Source: Acidobacteriota bacterium (lineage in GTDB: Bacteria; Acidobacteriota; Vicinamibacteria; Vicinamibacterales; UBA2999). From it: a DNA stretch of 39,396 nucleotides. The number at the start of each line of letters is the position of its first letter. Within the stretch, counting starts at the first letter, position 1. This document shows positions 15,014 to 24,119 of the stretch, piece after piece. The stretch is taken from the NCBI GenBank assembly GCA_016789705.1, contig JAEUQR010000146.1, positions 1 to 39,396 on the forward strand. The letters are read 5' to 3'. The notes under the pieces were generated by a model that had not been told where the DNA came from, searched no databases, and worked only from the letters and a program-made list of their open reading frames with translations. The position numbers and the translations under genes are program-made.

Positions 15014-16052
15014 AAGGCGTAGGCGGCCGCCGCACGACCAGGCGATCACGCAGGCCGGTCGAGACGAGCACCTGGTTCTCCGCCGTGACGATCACGGCCT
15101 CCACGTCCGGCAGGCGCTCGACGAGCGCCATGCCGCGCTCCGGCCCGAGGATGAAGACCCCGGTCGAGAGACCGTCGGCCCACAGCGCCTCCTTCGTCAC
15201 GATGGTCACGCTGCGCGTGCCACGCGCCGGCTGCCCCGTGGCCGGGTCGAGGATGTGGTGATACCGCACTCCGTCCTGCTCGAAGTAGCGCTCGTAGTCG
15301 CCTGACGTGCTGAAGGTGGCATCCGACAGCTCGAGGACCGCGAACGGTTCGTCGGGGGCGCCGCGCGGATCCTGGATGCCGAGCCGCCACGGCGACTCCC
15401 CCGCCGTGCCGGCCACGTAGAGGTCACCGCCGGCCTGCACCATGAAGTCGGTGAGCCCGGCGGCGCGCAGGATCGCGACGGCCCGGTCCACCGCGTAGCC
15501 CTTGCCGATGCCGCCGAGATGCACGCGCACGTCGGGCCGCGTGATGGCGACCGTACCGGCCGTGTCATCGATGACCACGCGCCGGTAGTCCACACGCGGC
15601 AGCCGCGCCGCGATCTCGGCCGGCCGGGGCGCGCGGTTGTCCTGGTCGTGGTCGAATTTCCAGATCTCGGCGAGGGCGCCGAAGGTGACGTCGAACTTCC
15701 CGTCCGTCCACGCGCTGACCTGCGCGGCCGCCCGCAGCACGGCGCGCGTGTCGGCGTGCACGGGCACCGGAGCGCCACCGGCCGCCGCGTTGAGTCGCGA
15801 GACGTCGCTCGCCGGTCGCCAGGTACTCAGCAGCGCCTCGAGGCGCTCGACCTCGGCGAACGCGGCGGCGAAGGCGGCCCGCGCCCGCGGCGCCTCGGCG
15901 GTGCGCGCCGTGAGGTGCAGTTCGGAGCCCATCGCCAGACGGCGCTCCTCGACGACGGCCGGCGCGGCCGGCGCGACGGGCGACCCGCACGACGCCGCCA
16001 GCAGCACGACGGCGGCAAGCGCGCTCAGTTGCGGCCGGGACCTCACGCGCAC
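15012..16052 (-). CDS. apbE: FAD:protein FMN transferase (ApbE), lipoprotein
   Basis: 346 residues. ApbE cuts FAD and attaches FMN through a phosphoester to a Thr or Ser of exported flavoproteins. Visible motifs: LSTWRPASDVSRLN, KFDVTFGAL, VHLGGIGKGYAVDRA, QAGGDLYVAG, TFSTSGDYERYF and HHILDPATGQPA. The N-terminus is a lipoprotein signal with the lipobox LAASC, so the enzyme works in the periplasm. GTG 16052 is preceded by AGGAGG with six-base spacing, which fixes the start; a GTG six bases further in is the alternative. It faces the FMN-binding/polyferredoxin operon, whose flavoprotein is its obvious substrate. Confidence 0.94.
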   Translation of the reverse strand: MRVRSRPQLSALAAVVLLAASCGSPVAPAAPAVVEERRLAMGSELHLTARTAEAPRARAAFAAAFAEVERLEALLSTWRPASDVSRLNAAAGGAPVPVHADTRAVLRAAAQVSAWTDGKFDVTFGALAEIWKFDHDQDNRAPRPAEIAARLPRVDYRRVVIDDTAGTVAITRPDVRVHLGGIGKGYAVDRAVAILRAAGLTDFMVQAGGDLYVAGTAGESPWRLGIQDPRGAPDEPFAVLELSDATFSTSGDYERYFEQDGVRYHHILDPATGQPARGTRSVTIVTKEALWADGLSTGVFILGPERGMALVERLPDVEAVIVTAENQVLVSTGLRDRLVVRRPPTP

Positions 16053-16069
16053 GGGGCGCCTCCTGCCCT

Positions 16070-16076
16070 TATGCTA
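16070..16076. promoter_or_regulatory. Overlapping divergent -10-like elements
   Basis: The 32-base gap between apbE and the hydrolase gene contains TATGCTA. The plus strand has TATGCT (16070-16075) nine bases before the hydrolase ATG; the minus strand has TAGCAT (16076-16071), upstream of apbE's ribosome site. Two promoters sharing the same bases would exclude each other. No -35 match was established. Confidence 0.3.
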
Positions 16077-16084
16077 TCGGGCGC

Positions 16085-18088
16085 ATGCGCTTCCGTCACC
16101 TTCGCCACCTGTCGTGCCTCGTGCTGCCCCTCCTGCTTGCGGCGACGGCCGAGGGGGGTGTCGCGCGCCTCGAGATCACGCGCCGCGAGCCCGTGCTCGG
16201 GGGACGCCCCTTTGGCGCCGCCGGTGCCTACGAAAAACTCGTGGGCCGCGTCCATTTCACGTTCGACCCACGTGCCCCGCGCAACGGGCACGTCGTCGAT
16301 CTCGCGCTGGCCCCGCGGAACGCGCAAGGCCTGGTCGAGGCGTCGGCCGACTTCTACCTGCTGAAACCCGTCGATCCGGCCCGCGGTAACGGGCGCCTGT
16401 TCTACGAGGCCGGCAACCGGGGCACCAAGCGCATCCTGCCGGTGTTCCAGCAGGCGACCGCCGCCGACGACCCGACGACCGAGGCCGAGTTCGGCAACGG
16501 CGCGCTCATGGCGCAGGGCTTCACGCTGCTCTGGATGGGCTGGCAGTGGGATGTACCGCCGGGCCGTATGCGCATGGCGCTGCCCATTGCCACGAACGGC
16601 GGAGCGCCCATCACGGGCGTCGTGCGCGGCAACTTCATCCCCGGCGCCAGGGCCACGGCGGCAGCCATCGCCGACCGCGGCCACGACGCCTACCCGGTGG
16701 TGAATCCGGAGAGCCCCGACCACGTCCTCTACGTGCGCACGCACCCCGCCGATGTGCCCACCGTGGTGCCTCGCCCGCGCTGGCGCTTCGCGTCGGCCAC
16801 GGCCATCACGCTTGACGGCGGTTTCGAGGCCGGGCGCATCTACGACGTCGTCTACCGCGCGCGTGATCCACGCGTCATCGGTCTGGGCCTCGCGGGCACG
16901 CGCGACCTCGTGAGCTTCCTGAAACACGCGACGGCCGCCGCGGGCAATCCGTCACCGGGGCTGCGCCACGCCATCGGCTGGGGGGTGTCGCAGACCGGCC
17001 GGTTCCTGCGCCACTTCGTCTACGAAGGCTTCAACGAAGACGAGAACGGCCGCCAGGTGTTCGACGGCGTGTTCGATCAGGTGGGCGGCGCCGGCCGCGG
17101 CAGCTTCAACCACCGCTTCGGCCAGCAGTCGCGCGACCAGTTGCAGCACTTCAACATCCAGTATCCGGTGGACATGTTTCCGTTCACCGACGCGGACGAG
17201 ACCGATCCGGTGAGCGGCGTCACCGACAGCCTGCTCGCACGCGCCCGCCGGACGAACACGGTGCCGAAGATGGTGCACCTGCTCACCAACTCCGAGTACT
17301 TCAACCGCGCCGGGTCACTCGTGCACACCGACGTCGCCGGCACGCGCGACGTGCCTCCGCCGCCCACGACCCGCATCTACATGGTGGCCTCGGCTCCGCA
17401 CATCGTCGGGCCGTTCCCACCGGCGCCCTATACGGACAAGGACTTCGTCGGTCAGGCGCCCATGAACCCGCTTGTCTATACACCGGTCATCCGCGCCGTC
17501 TTTCGCGCCCTCGACCGCTGGGTCACCGACGGCGTCGTCCCGCCGCCGAGCCGCTACCCGACCATCGCCGACGGCACCCTCGTGGCGCCGGCCGCCGCTG
17601 GCTGGCCGGTGATCCCGGGCGTCGCCATGCCGCCGGAGCCAATGATCACGTATCGTCTCGACTTCGGGCCCGAATGGACGCAGGGGCGTGTGACCGTGGA
17701 GCCGCCGCGTCTCGGCGCTGCGTTCACGAGCCTCGTGCCGGCCGTGGACGAGGCGGGTAACGATCGCGGCGGCATCCGCCTGCCGCAGATCGCCGTGCCG
17801 CTCGCCACCCACACGGGATGGAACTACCGCGCGGCCGCGATCGGAGCATCGGACCGCCTGGCCAGCGAAATCGGGGCCTATCGCCCACTGGCGCGGACCG
17901 CCGCCGAGCGCCAGGCGCAGGGCGACAGCCGGCCCGCGATCGACGAGCGCTATCCGAGCCGCGACGTGTACCTTGGCCGCATCGCCCAGGCGGCCGTGTC
18001 ACTCGTGCGCGACGGGTACCTGCTGGCCGAGGACGTGCCGGACCTCATCACCCAGGCCGCCACCCACTGGGACTGGGCCACGAGGTAA
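16085..18088 (+). CDS. Secreted alpha/beta hydrolase (PF20091-type)
   Basis: 667 residues with a Sec signal peptide (about 1-27). The protein belongs to the long alpha/beta hydrolase domain family seen in soil bacteria. The nucleophile elbow is GWGVSQTGRFLRHF with Ser302 as nucleophile. Other family stretches are FYEAGNRGTKR, LLWMGWQWDVP, FDGVFDQVGGAGRGSFNHRF, LTNSEYFNRAGSLVHTD and a C-terminal YPSRDVYLGRI segment. It probably cleaves esters or lactones in the periplasm or outside the cell; substrate unknown. A TATGCT element nine bases before the ATG could make the message leaderless, and no ribosome site is evident. Convergent with the DUF1501 gene. Confidence 0.88.
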   Translation: MRFRHLRHLSCLVLPLLLAATAEGGVARLEITRREPVLGGRPFGAAGAYEKLVGRVHFTFDPRAPRNGHVVDLALAPRNAQGLVEASADFYLLKPVDPARGNGRLFYEAGNRGTKRILPVFQQATAADDPTTEAEFGNGALMAQGFTLLWMGWQWDVPPGRMRMALPIATNGGAPITGVVRGNFIPGARATAAAIADRGHDAYPVVNPESPDHVLYVRTHPADVPTVVPRPRWRFASATAITLDGGFEAGRIYDVVYRARDPRVIGLGLAGTRDLVSFLKHATAAAGNPSPGLRHAIGWGVSQTGRFLRHFVYEGFNEDENGRQVFDGVFDQVGGAGRGSFNHRFGQQSRDQLQHFNIQYPVDMFPFTDADETDPVSGVTDSLLARARRTNTVPKMVHLLTNSEYFNRAGSLVHTDVAGTRDVPPPPTTRIYMVASAPHIVGPFPPAPYTDKDFVGQAPMNPLVYTPVIRAVFRALDRWVTDGVVPPPSRYPTIADGTLVAPAAAGWPVIPGVAMPPEPMITYRLDFGPEWTQGRVTVEPPRLGAAFTSLVPAVDEAGNDRGGIRLPQIAVPLATHTGWNYRAAAIGASDRLASEIGAYRPLARTAAERQAQGDSRPAIDERYPSRDVYLGRIAQAAVSLVRDGYLLAEDVPDLITQAATHWDWATR

Positions 18089-18090
18089 CC

Positions 18091-18104
18091 GGCGCCGTCG
18101 CGCC
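18091..18104. terminator. Small hairpin between convergent hydrolase and DUF1501 genes
   Basis: GGCGC (18091-18095), loop CGTC, GCGCC (18100-18104) make a perfect 5-bp stem in the 25-base gap. It is short and has no T-run. Confidence 0.3.
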
Positions 18105-18113
18105 TCGCGGCAG

Positions 18114-19469
18114 TTAGAGCATGAACCCGACGTCGGCCGTCGTGAACCGCGAAAGATTCGGGAACGCGACGGCCAATTCGCCCGGCGACGCGCCGAACCA
18201 CTTGCCGAGCGTCGCGCCGAACTGCGAGGTCGAAATCTTCGGGATCCAGGCGCCGCGGTTGCCGGCGTCGTCGGCACCGCCGAGGGCAAATTCCGGCATC
18301 TGGCCGTAGATGCCGCCCCGCACGCCGCCGCCGACGATGAACTGATGCCCGCCCCACGCGTGGTCAGTGCCGGTGCCGTTCGGCTGGAACGTACGGCCGA
18401 ACTCCGACTGCGTGAACGCCGTGATCTGCGACGACAGGCCGGTCTCGACCGTCGCGTTGTAGAACGCGCTCATGGCGTTGGCGAGTTCGGCGAGCAGTGC
18501 CGTGTGATTGCCATCCTGTGAGGTGTGCGTGTCGAAGCCGCCCATCGAGCAGAAGAACACCTGGCGGCCGGGCCCGATCTGCGAACGCAGTCGGATGAGC
18601 TTCATCACCTCTCGAAGCTGGTTGCCCAGGCCGGTGCCAGGGAACACTGTCGTCAGGTTCGTGACCGTGCCGCTGTTGTTCAGCGTATCGGCCAGCTGGA
18701 GCCCGTCGGCGAACGCGTCGTTGGCCGCCGTGCGCAGCGGATGTCCGCCATCGAGCGCCAGCATCGCGTTCACCGCGTTCCGGCGCGCCGTAGCCGCGGC
18801 CGGCGGGTAGATGTTGAGGCCCGAGAGGTTGAGACTGGCGCCCGGAGGAATCACGTTGGGCGCCCCACCGCCGCTCTGCAGGAACGCCGCCGGTGATGAC
18901 ACGGAGACCGCGCCGAGCGTGTCGTTCACGCCGAACACGTCGAGCAGTCGCCCACCCCAACCGCCGATCGTGGAATTCGACGTCGCCGTCTGCGCCTGCA
19001 GCGTCTGGTCTGAGTGCGAGAAGAGATTGCTCGGCTTCTGCAGTGAGGGATCCAGATACTCCTGCTTCGTCAACGGCCGCTCGAGCTGCCCCGTGTTCAA
19101 CACGACGGCGACCCGACCGGCATTGAACAGCGTGTTCACCGGTGCCAGCGACTGATGCAGACCATACGGGTTGCCGCCGGCATCGAGGATGGGCGATGTC
19201 AGGCGCGCCGGGGTCAGGGCGACGCCGGCGCGCAGCGTCTGATACTGCGTGTAACGCGTCGTGTCGAGTGGCACGATGGTGTTGTTGCAGTCGTTGCCCC
19301 CGAATAGATAGATGCAGACGAGCGCCTTGTAGTCGGAGACCGGCGCCGCCGAGGCATCGGTTACGAACCACGAACGGGCGGGCCCGAATCCCAGGCCCGT
19401 GAGCCCCAGCGTGGCCAGGCGCGTGCTCAGCTTCAGGAAGTTGCGGCGTGCAGGCTTGTGCGTATGCAT
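18114..19469 (-). CDS. DUF1501 family protein, Tat-exported
   Basis: 451 residues. The N-terminus MHTHKPARRNFLKLS carries a twin-arginine motif (RRNFLK) and a hydrophobic stretch, so the folded protein is exported by Tat. The family is recognised by VCIYLFGGNDCNNTIVP at the start of the mature part, YGLHQSLAPV, FSHSDQTLQAQT, MGGFDTHTSQ and QSEFGRTFQPNGTGTDHAWG; the GG[FY]DTH, SEFGR and DHAWGG stretches resemble the metal-ligand parts of alkaline-phosphatase/sulfatase-superfamily enzymes. The activity has not been established to my knowledge. The gene follows the DUF1800 gene by 16 bases, the arrangement seen for these two families across many bacteria, so they likely function together. Confidence 0.93.
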   Translation of the reverse strand: MHTHKPARRNFLKLSTRLATLGLTGLGFGPARSWFVTDASAAPVSDYKALVCIYLFGGNDCNNTIVPLDTTRYTQYQTLRAGVALTPARLTSPILDAGGNPYGLHQSLAPVNTLFNAGRVAVVLNTGQLERPLTKQEYLDPSLQKPSNLFSHSDQTLQAQTATSNSTIGGWGGRLLDVFGVNDTLGAVSVSSPAAFLQSGGGAPNVIPPGASLNLSGLNIYPPAAATARRNAVNAMLALDGGHPLRTAANDAFADGLQLADTLNNSGTVTNLTTVFPGTGLGNQLREVMKLIRLRSQIGPGRQVFFCSMGGFDTHTSQDGNHTALLAELANAMSAFYNATVETGLSSQITAFTQSEFGRTFQPNGTGTDHAWGGHQFIVGGGVRGGIYGQMPEFALGGADDAGNRGAWIPKISTSQFGATLGKWFGASPGELAVAFPNLSRFTTADVGFML

Positions 19470-19485
19470 GGCGTGTGCTCTCGGG

Positions 19486-21918
19486 CTACTGGATGACGAC
19501 GGTCTGGAACGCGGTGACGGGGCCGGCGCCGCACGCGTTCACGGCCTGCACGCTGAAGTTGTAGGTGCCACCCGGCGCGCCGGAGGCGAAGCCGCGGCCG
19601 GCAATCGGGAACGAGCCCACGTAGGAGCCCGAGACGTTGAGGCGGTAGCCGGCGGCCGGCGTGCCGCCGGACGGCGTGTCCCAGGAGGCGCTGATGACGT
19701 TGCCGGTCTTCGTGACCTGGAAGTTCGTGGGCACACGCGGCAGCGCGCAGGTGGTCGAGGGCGCGGTGAGCGTCACCGATCCCGACTGGCTGCTCGCGCC
19801 GGCGGCGTTCATCGCCCGCAGGCGGAACGTGAAGGTGCCGTTCGGAATGCCCGGCAGGTTGAATTCTTCGCTGAGCGGAATCGGCAGCGACACGGTGGCC
19901 GAACCGGTCACGTCGAGCATCAGGCTCTGCGGCGTGCCGCCGGTGAAGGAATTGCGCCAGGCAAGCCACAGCGCCGAGCCTTTCACCGCGCCCTGCACGT
20001 TGCCAGGGGCGTTCGGCTTGAGCGCCGCGTTCACGTGCAGGCGCACCTCGTTCGACGGCAGACTCATGGCGCCGCCCCGCGCTGACTTCATGCGGATGTA
20101 GAACGATCCGTTCGGCGCCGTGACGGTGAAGTAGGGGGCGGTGCTGCCGGTGGGCACGACGGCCATCGTGGAGCCAGCCGTGACGCCGCCTTCGAGCACG
20201 TAGGTATCTGGCGCCGGGCCCAGCTGCGGCGGATTCCAGCGCAGCGTGGCGACGTTGCCCGAGACCGAGGCCACATAGAGGCCGGTCGGCGCCTGCACGG
20301 TCGTGGGGATGACGCCGCCGGCGCTCGTGCCGCCGGTGTAGACCGAGTACTCGCTCGAGATCGCGGCGAGGTACACCGCGCCGAGTGCCCGCTGGTTCGG
20401 GTCGCTCACGGGAATCGCGTTGGTGGCATCGACGATGATCTGGCGCAGCTGCGGCGTCATGCGGCCCATCATCACCGTGGTGTTGACCTTCTCGACGAGG
20501 GCCGCGGTGTCATTCGCGATGACTCGGAAGGGCGTCATGTCCACGCCGAACGCCGAGCCGAACTGGTTGGTGAGGATGCCGTAGATGAAGTTGGCGCGCT
20601 GAATGGCGAGGGCCGGTGGATAGAGCTGGAACTCCGGGCCGAAGAGCGACTGGTCCGACGGAATCTTCGCCGTGGGCGAATAGAAGCTGAACACCGTGGA
20701 CGGCGTCAGCACGCGTTGGCTCAGGTTCGTGAACACATACTGGAAGCTGCCCGGATCCCCGAGTGAGGCATTGAGCGCGCGGCCAAGGCCCATGATGTGC
20801 AGGATCGGATCCTTCAGGCGACCGTGCAGGGTGGCGTCGGGGGTGAGCGCTTCCGGGTCGAGCAGGATGGCCGCGAACACCGCCCCCAGGTCGCCGCGGA
20901 CGCCGGCGCCGTTGTTGATGAAGACGTTCACGACGCGGTTGATGTAGGCCGGGCTCGGGTTGCTCGTCACGAGCGAGCGGATGAGCCGGGTGACGATGAA
21001 CGGCGGCACGTTCGAATGCGAGAAGATGTTGTCGAGCAGGAGCGACAGATCAGCCGGCGCTGGAGAGTTCGGCGGCGTCACCAACCCACGCAGCAGCGTC
21101 TTGGGGTCGGTGTCGTGGCGAGTGGCGTTTGAGGTCGGCACGAGGTTGCCAACGAAGTACTCCGGGTTGGAGTTGCCCGACGTCGCACCGGGCATCGGCG
21201 GATACGTCCACCCGGTGAGCGCCCTGGCGAACTCGGCGATGGTCGCCTGCGTGTAGGCGGGAATCGGATTGCCCGCCCCGTCGAGTTTCTGGCTGCCGTC
21301 GTTGTTGAGCTCCCAGGTGCCGATCGAGAACAACTGCAGCAGCTCGCGGGCGTAGTTCTCGTTCGCCGACGTGGTAGCCGTCGCCTTGCGATTGAAGACG
21401 TTGTCCAGATACTTGCCCATCGTCGGACTGAGCGAGACATCCTGCAGCAGGGTGCGGAAGTTGCCGAACGCGTTCCGCGACAGCAGCCGCATCCACGGCG
21501 TGAGCGCCGCGCCGTCGCCGACCTTGTTGGCCGAGACCACAATCGTCTGGCTCAGCGCGAAGATGGCGCGCTGCCGCAACTGGTCGGGCCCGTTGGCCAT
21601 GTTCAGGTAGACCTGAGCGCGCACGGCGTTGCCGTCGAGCCCGTCGGGAATCGGACTCTCGGGCATGGCCAGCTGCTGCTGGATCCAGGCTGACGGCCCG
21701 ATGGCCTGCACGTTCGCGACCTCGAGCGCGGTGGGACCGAAGGTCGCCTGCTCGAGGAAATGGACGGCCGTGGACGCGTCGGTCGCCTGCGCGAATACAC
21801 GGTCCACGTACAAAAACTGAACGAGGACGACGAGAACTGCAAGAGCCATCCGGCCGGTGCGGCGCGGGCGATAGCGGGGGGCGACGTCGAAATATGGCGG
21901 TATTTCCGGCGCGTTCAT
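19486..21918 (-). CDS. DUF1800 family protein with three C-terminal fibronectin type III-like modules
   Basis: 810 residues from ATG 21918 (GAGG eight bases upstream); reading further upstream to 21963 adds a non-homologous stretch. Residues about 24-43 form a signal/anchor segment. The DUF1800 region (about 45-510) shows HFLEQATFGP, RQRAIFALSQ, ENYARELLQLFSIG, IAEFARALTGWT, RHDTDPKTLL and PPFIVTRLIRSLVTSNPSP, all hallmark stretches. From about 540 to the end come three repeats of roughly 90 residues, each with a PTG/PGN/PTN opener, an LRW/LAW/ASW strand and an FxxRxxxxN(A/S)-type strand, i.e. fibronectin-like beta-sandwiches that may bind glycans or surfaces. Function of DUF1800 is unknown. 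Cotranscribed with DUF1501. Confidence 0.92.
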   Translation of the reverse strand: MNAPEIPPYFDVAPRYRPRRTGRMALAVLVVLVQFLYVDRVFAQATDASTAVHFLEQATFGPTALEVANVQAIGPSAWIQQQLAMPESPIPDGLDGNAVRAQVYLNMANGPDQLRQRAIFALSQTIVVSANKVGDGAALTPWMRLLSRNAFGNFRTLLQDVSLSPTMGKYLDNVFNRKATATTSANENYARELLQLFSIGTWELNNDGSQKLDGAGNPIPAYTQATIAEFARALTGWTYPPMPGATSGNSNPEYFVGNLVPTSNATRHDTDPKTLLRGLVTPPNSPAPADLSLLLDNIFSHSNVPPFIVTRLIRSLVTSNPSPAYINRVVNVFINNGAGVRGDLGAVFAAILLDPEALTPDATLHGRLKDPILHIMGLGRALNASLGDPGSFQYVFTNLSQRVLTPSTVFSFYSPTAKIPSDQSLFGPEFQLYPPALAIQRANFIYGILTNQFGSAFGVDMTPFRVIANDTAALVEKVNTTVMMGRMTPQLRQIIVDATNAIPVSDPNQRALGAVYLAAISSEYSVYTGGTSAGGVIPTTVQAPTGLYVASVSGNVATLRWNPPQLGPAPDTYVLEGGVTAGSTMAVVPTGSTAPYFTVTAPNGSFYIRMKSARGGAMSLPSNEVRLHVNAALKPNAPGNVQGAVKGSALWLAWRNSFTGGTPQSLMLDVTGSATVSLPIPLSEEFNLPGIPNGTFTFRLRAMNAAGASSQSGSVTLTAPSTTCALPRVPTNFQVTKTGNVISASWDTPSGGTPAAGYRLNVSGSYVGSFPIAGRGFASGAPGGTYNFSVQAVNACGAGPVTAFQTVVIQ

Positions 21919-22030
21919 GCGTCCTACCTCGTCCTGGGATCGGGCGGTGGGGGCCCGGTGCACTGACGGCAGAGGCAGGATCCGTGCCAGCAGGACTGGA
22001 ATGCCCGTTCGGGATGTCGGTCCGGCGCGC
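21919..22030. other. Intergenic region between DUF1800 and VOC genes
   Basis: 112 GC-rich bases between the DUF1800 start and the VOC gene stop, both on the minus strand. It holds the DUF1800 ribosome site (GAGG near 21927-21930). No clear terminator, repeat or RNA gene was seen. Confidence 0.5.
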
Positions 22031-22558
22031 TCAGCGCGGCGGCGACGGCAGGTAGTACTGCTTGTACATCCCGCGCCGGAACAGCCATCCGCCGAGCGGA
22101 CCGCCCCAGTTGAGCACGTGGTACATGAACCCGAGGTCCATCAGCTCGATGAGATTGCCGTCGAAGTCGCGCACGAAGAAGAACGAGTGCCCGCGCGGCG
22201 ACTTCTCGGGCCGGGTGACGATCTCGACACCGCTGGCGACGAGATGGTCATGCCACTTCTGGAGGTTCCTGACGTTGAACGAGAAATGCGTGAGGCCGAC
22301 GCGATGCCACGGGATGACCTCGGCCGGCAGCTTCGGCTCGAACGCGAAGATCTCGAGCACGCCGCCGCCGGGCACCCGAATCCAGCCGATCTTGCAGGAC
22401 GGCAGCGGCGCGTCCACGCCGAAGAAGGCGCGCACGCGCTCGGGCGGCGTGTCGGCCACCCCGACGAGCGGACAGCCGAAGATCTCCGAATAGAACCGGA
22501 CGGCCGTGTTGAAATCCGAGACGGTCAGACCGACGTGACTGAAGGAACGGGCGCGCAT
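22031..22558 (-). CDS. VOC (glyoxalase/dioxygenase superfamily) protein
   Basis: 175 residues. The sequence has the two beta-alpha-beta-beta-beta halves of the vicinal oxygen chelate fold: SFSHVGLTVSDFNTAVRFYSEIFG opens the first half (His8 as possible metal ligand) and GLTHFSFNVRNLQKWHDHL opens the second; FFVRDFDGNLIELMDLG ends it with the usual D-x-x-G-N-x-I-E-L, the Glu being the last metal ligand. The family includes glyoxalases, extradiol dioxygenases and fosfomycin-resistance enzymes; the substrate is not clear. It follows the GMC oxidoreductase gene by 25 bases and probably belongs to that operon. A C-terminal tail with WLFRRGMYKQYYLP is outside the fold. Confidence 0.85.
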   Translation of the reverse strand: MRARSFSHVGLTVSDFNTAVRFYSEIFGCPLVGVADTPPERVRAFFGVDAPLPSCKIGWIRVPGGGVLEIFAFEPKLPAEVIPWHRVGLTHFSFNVRNLQKWHDHLVASGVEIVTRPEKSPRGHSFFFVRDFDGNLIELMDLGFMYHVLNWGGPLGGWLFRRGMYKQYYLPSPPR

Positions 22559-22583
22559 GGCCCGGAATGGTAGCAGGGACCGC

Positions 22584-24119
22584 CTAGAGGGCGGTGTCGC
22601 GGATGTGATCGGCCACCCGCAGGGCCTGGGCGATGATCGTGAGCCCGGGGTTGACGGCCGCCGACGACGGGAAGAACGAGGCATCGACCACGAACAGGTT
22701 CTCGACGTCGTGCGTGCGGCAGAACGGGTCGAGCACCGAGGTGGCCGGATCGCGGCCGAAGCAGCAGGTGCCGCACTGGTGCGTCGTGTTCTTCGCTTTG
22801 TGCGAGTGGCGCATGACCTTCCAGAAACCGAGCCGCTTCAGCATGCGCGTGGCTTCCTCGACGAGCAGGTCGTGCGCGCGCAGGTTGTTCGGCGCGTACT
22901 CGAGGCGCGTGCGGCCGTCCGGGGCCAGCGTGACGCGGTTCTCCGGGTGCGGCAGGTCTTCCGACATCGCCAGCCAGTCCACGCCGCGCGCCACCCAGGC
23001 ATCGTAGGCGCTGAGCGGGATGCCGGGGATGATCGTGTCGCCCACGGCCTTGGCCATGATGCCGTGGGTGCGCCCCTGCGACTGGATGTGGCCGAGCGGG
23101 AACGGCGTATCCGGTCCCTCGAAGTAGAAGTCGTTGAGCGCCACCGTCTTCTGGAACACGGTGTCGTTGCGCCGCAGCGGGTGGAACCCCTGCATCATGG
23201 TCGCCAGGTGCGCCATGTAGCGCCGGCCGACGAGGTCCGACGAATTGGCGAGCCCGCGCGGATGCCGACCGGTGGCCGACCGCAGCAGCAGCGCCGCCGA
23301 GTTCACCGCGCCGCACGCCACCACGATCGTCGGCGCCTCGACGCGCTCGACGTCGCCGCCGCGCTCGATCTCCACCGCCTCGACGCGCGTGCCGGCCGCG
23401 TTCGTCACGAGGCGCCGCGCGAGCGCGCCCGTCCACAAGGTCACGTTCGGAAAGGCGGTGGCGGGACTGACGGCGCAGACCTCCGCGTCGCTCTTCGCGC
23501 CGAGCCGGCACGGGAACGAATTGCAGGTGTTGCAGAGCACGCAGCCACCCTCGGCGCCCGGCGCGAGCACGCCGAGCGGCAGGTGAAAGGGCCGCAGGCC
23601 CTGGGCCCGCAGGTCGTCGACGATCGCCTGCATCATCGGCGCGTGCGGCACCGGCGCATGCGGGAACGGCCCGCGCGGCGGCTCGGTGGGATCGCTGCCC
23701 GCCTGGCCGCGCACGCCGTAGAGCACCTCGGCCCGGTCGTAGTACGGCGCCAGTGTCTCGTAGTCGATGGGCCAGGCCGGCGATTCGCCGTCCACGTGGC
23801 GCAGCACGCCGAAGTCCTCACGGCGCAGCCGGATGAGCACGCTGCCCCAGAACTTCGTATTGCCGCCTACGCAGTAGTGCGTGTACGGCAGGAACTCGGC
23901 GCCGGCGCGGTCCACCCACGTCTCGTGGGTGCGGTACCGCAGGTCGCGCCAGACCGACGCGGGATCCCAGTTCTCCGCCTCGCGCGGCACTGACTCACCG
24001 CGTTCGACGAGCAGGATGCGCGCGCCGGTCGGCGCGAGCGCGTGCGCCATGGTGCCGCCGCCGGCGCCCGACCCGAGGATGATGATGTCGAAGCGTTCGG
24101 TCGCGGACACGTCGCTCAC
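22584..24119 (-). CDS. GMC family FAD-dependent oxidoreductase
   Basis: 511 residues, GTG start overlapping the upstream Gfo/Idh/MocA stop (GTGA). Residues about 10-40 form the FAD dinucleotide-binding motif, IILGSGAGGGTMAHAL then LLVERG; VGGNTKFWGSVLIRLR follows and the C-terminal GMC part VVDASFFPSSAAVNPGLTII closes it. A Cys-rich segment, CVLCNTCNSFPC, is shared with a branch of bacterial GMC enzymes. HQCGTCCFGRDP holds the putative active-site His. No signal peptide, so cytoplasmic or exported with a partner. Enzymes of this class oxidise sugars, sugar alcohols or other alcohols. Coupling to the Gfo/Idh/MocA protein suggests sequential sugar oxidation; this is inference. Confidence 0.92.
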   Translation of the reverse strand: MSDVSATERFDIIILGSGAGGGTMAHALAPTGARILLVERGESVPREAENWDPASVWRDLRYRTHETWVDRAGAEFLPYTHYCVGGNTKFWGSVLIRLRREDFGVLRHVDGESPAWPIDYETLAPYYDRAEVLYGVRGQAGSDPTEPPRGPFPHAPVPHAPMMQAIVDDLRAQGLRPFHLPLGVLAPGAEGGCVLCNTCNSFPCRLGAKSDAEVCAVSPATAFPNVTLWTGALARRLVTNAAGTRVEAVEIERGGDVERVEAPTIVVACGAVNSAALLLRSATGRHPRGLANSSDLVGRRYMAHLATMMQGFHPLRRNDTVFQKTVALNDFYFEGPDTPFPLGHIQSQGRTHGIMAKAVGDTIIPGIPLSAYDAWVARGVDWLAMSEDLPHPENRVTLAPDGRTRLEYAPNNLRAHDLLVEEATRMLKRLGFWKVMRHSHKAKNTTHQCGTCCFGRDPATSVLDPFCRTHDVENLFVVDASFFPSSAAVNPGLTIIAQALRVADHIRDTAL

